Positions 54,398-54,411 of a stretch of DNA of 54,411 nucleotides are shown here, piece by piece (positions within the stretch are counted from its first letter, which is position 1; every line of letters starts with the position of its first letter). The notes under the pieces are model-generated. The model did not search any database and was not told where the DNA came from. It was given only the letters and a program-made list of their open reading frames with translations. The translations under genes and the position numbers were made by a program. The stretch is taken from NCBI GenBank assembly GCA_050732775.1, contig JBOHRN010000041.1, positions 1 to 54,411 on the forward strand, given 5' to 3'. Origin of the DNA: JBOHRN01 sp050732775. GTDB lineage: Bacteria; Gemmatimonadota; Gemmatimonadetes; Longimicrobiales; Longimicrobiaceae.

Positions 54398-54411
54398 GAG
54401 CGCCGGATCGC

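Overview
The window is 54.4 kb of dense, high-G+C bacterial chromosome. I find 52 protein-coding genes, 50 of them on the minus strand. I see no rRNA, tRNA, CRISPR array, insertion sequence or prophage, and no gap between genes exceeds about 200 bases. Many genes start with GTG or TTG, and many neighbours overlap by four bases (ATGA, GTGA or TTGA), which suggests long co-transcribed and translationally coupled units. The presence of LptD, BamD, a complete Tol-Pal set, an MsbA-like exporter and a LpxL-type acyltransferase shows a Gram-negative, diderm cell. The gene set, the SecA with a SEC-C tail and the Tat-exported ferritin-like proteins would fit Gemmatimonadota or a related high-G+C diderm phylum. 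That placement is inference, because there is no rRNA here to confirm it.

Layout in coordinate order (transcription on the minus strand runs from high to low coordinates). 1-2212: the start of a secreted protein, then two paralogous Tat-exported ferritin-like proteins. 2411-9020: a small helix-hairpin-helix-like protein, glycogen branching enzyme, transaldolase, transketolase and a beta-decarboxylating dehydrogenase. 9027-11545: a degenerate cupredoxin lipoprotein, a zinc-ribbon protein, a TPR protein and two small convergent orphans. 11674-20224: an eight-gene envelope-glycan operon (GT9, MsbA-like ABC exporter, DegT aminotransferase, GT4, RfbB, LpxL-like acyltransferase, GT2, DUF3108). 20365-22808: a lipoprotein amidohydrolase on the plus strand and a TonB-like protein. 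22906-27165: hutH and hutU with a solitary DNA methyltransferase between them.

27239-37074 is an outer-membrane block: tolQ, tolR, tolA, tolB, pal, cpoB, nrdR, tatC, lptD and a fibronectin-type lipoprotein, closed by a hairpin terminator. 37071-41794 holds an epimerase, hemA, a siroheme-type dehydrogenase, a CcsA/HemX membrane protein and a LysM protein. 41860-54383 is housekeeping: ssb (with its own clear promoter), rimI, tsaB, tsaE, uvrB, a RelA/SpoT homologue, radC, secA, nadD, bamD and a TPR protein.

The window is mostly ordinary core chromosome and I did not find a defence island or an obvious new multigene system. The most anomalous item is the lower-G+C, SPPY-type DNA methyltransferase placed inside the histidine-degradation operon and coupled to hutU. 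Other points worth following up are a cupredoxin that has lost its copper ligands, a cysteine-free LptD, a recurrent GGTGTATCTT promoter element that is nearly leaderless in at least one case, and a dyad over the ssb promoter.
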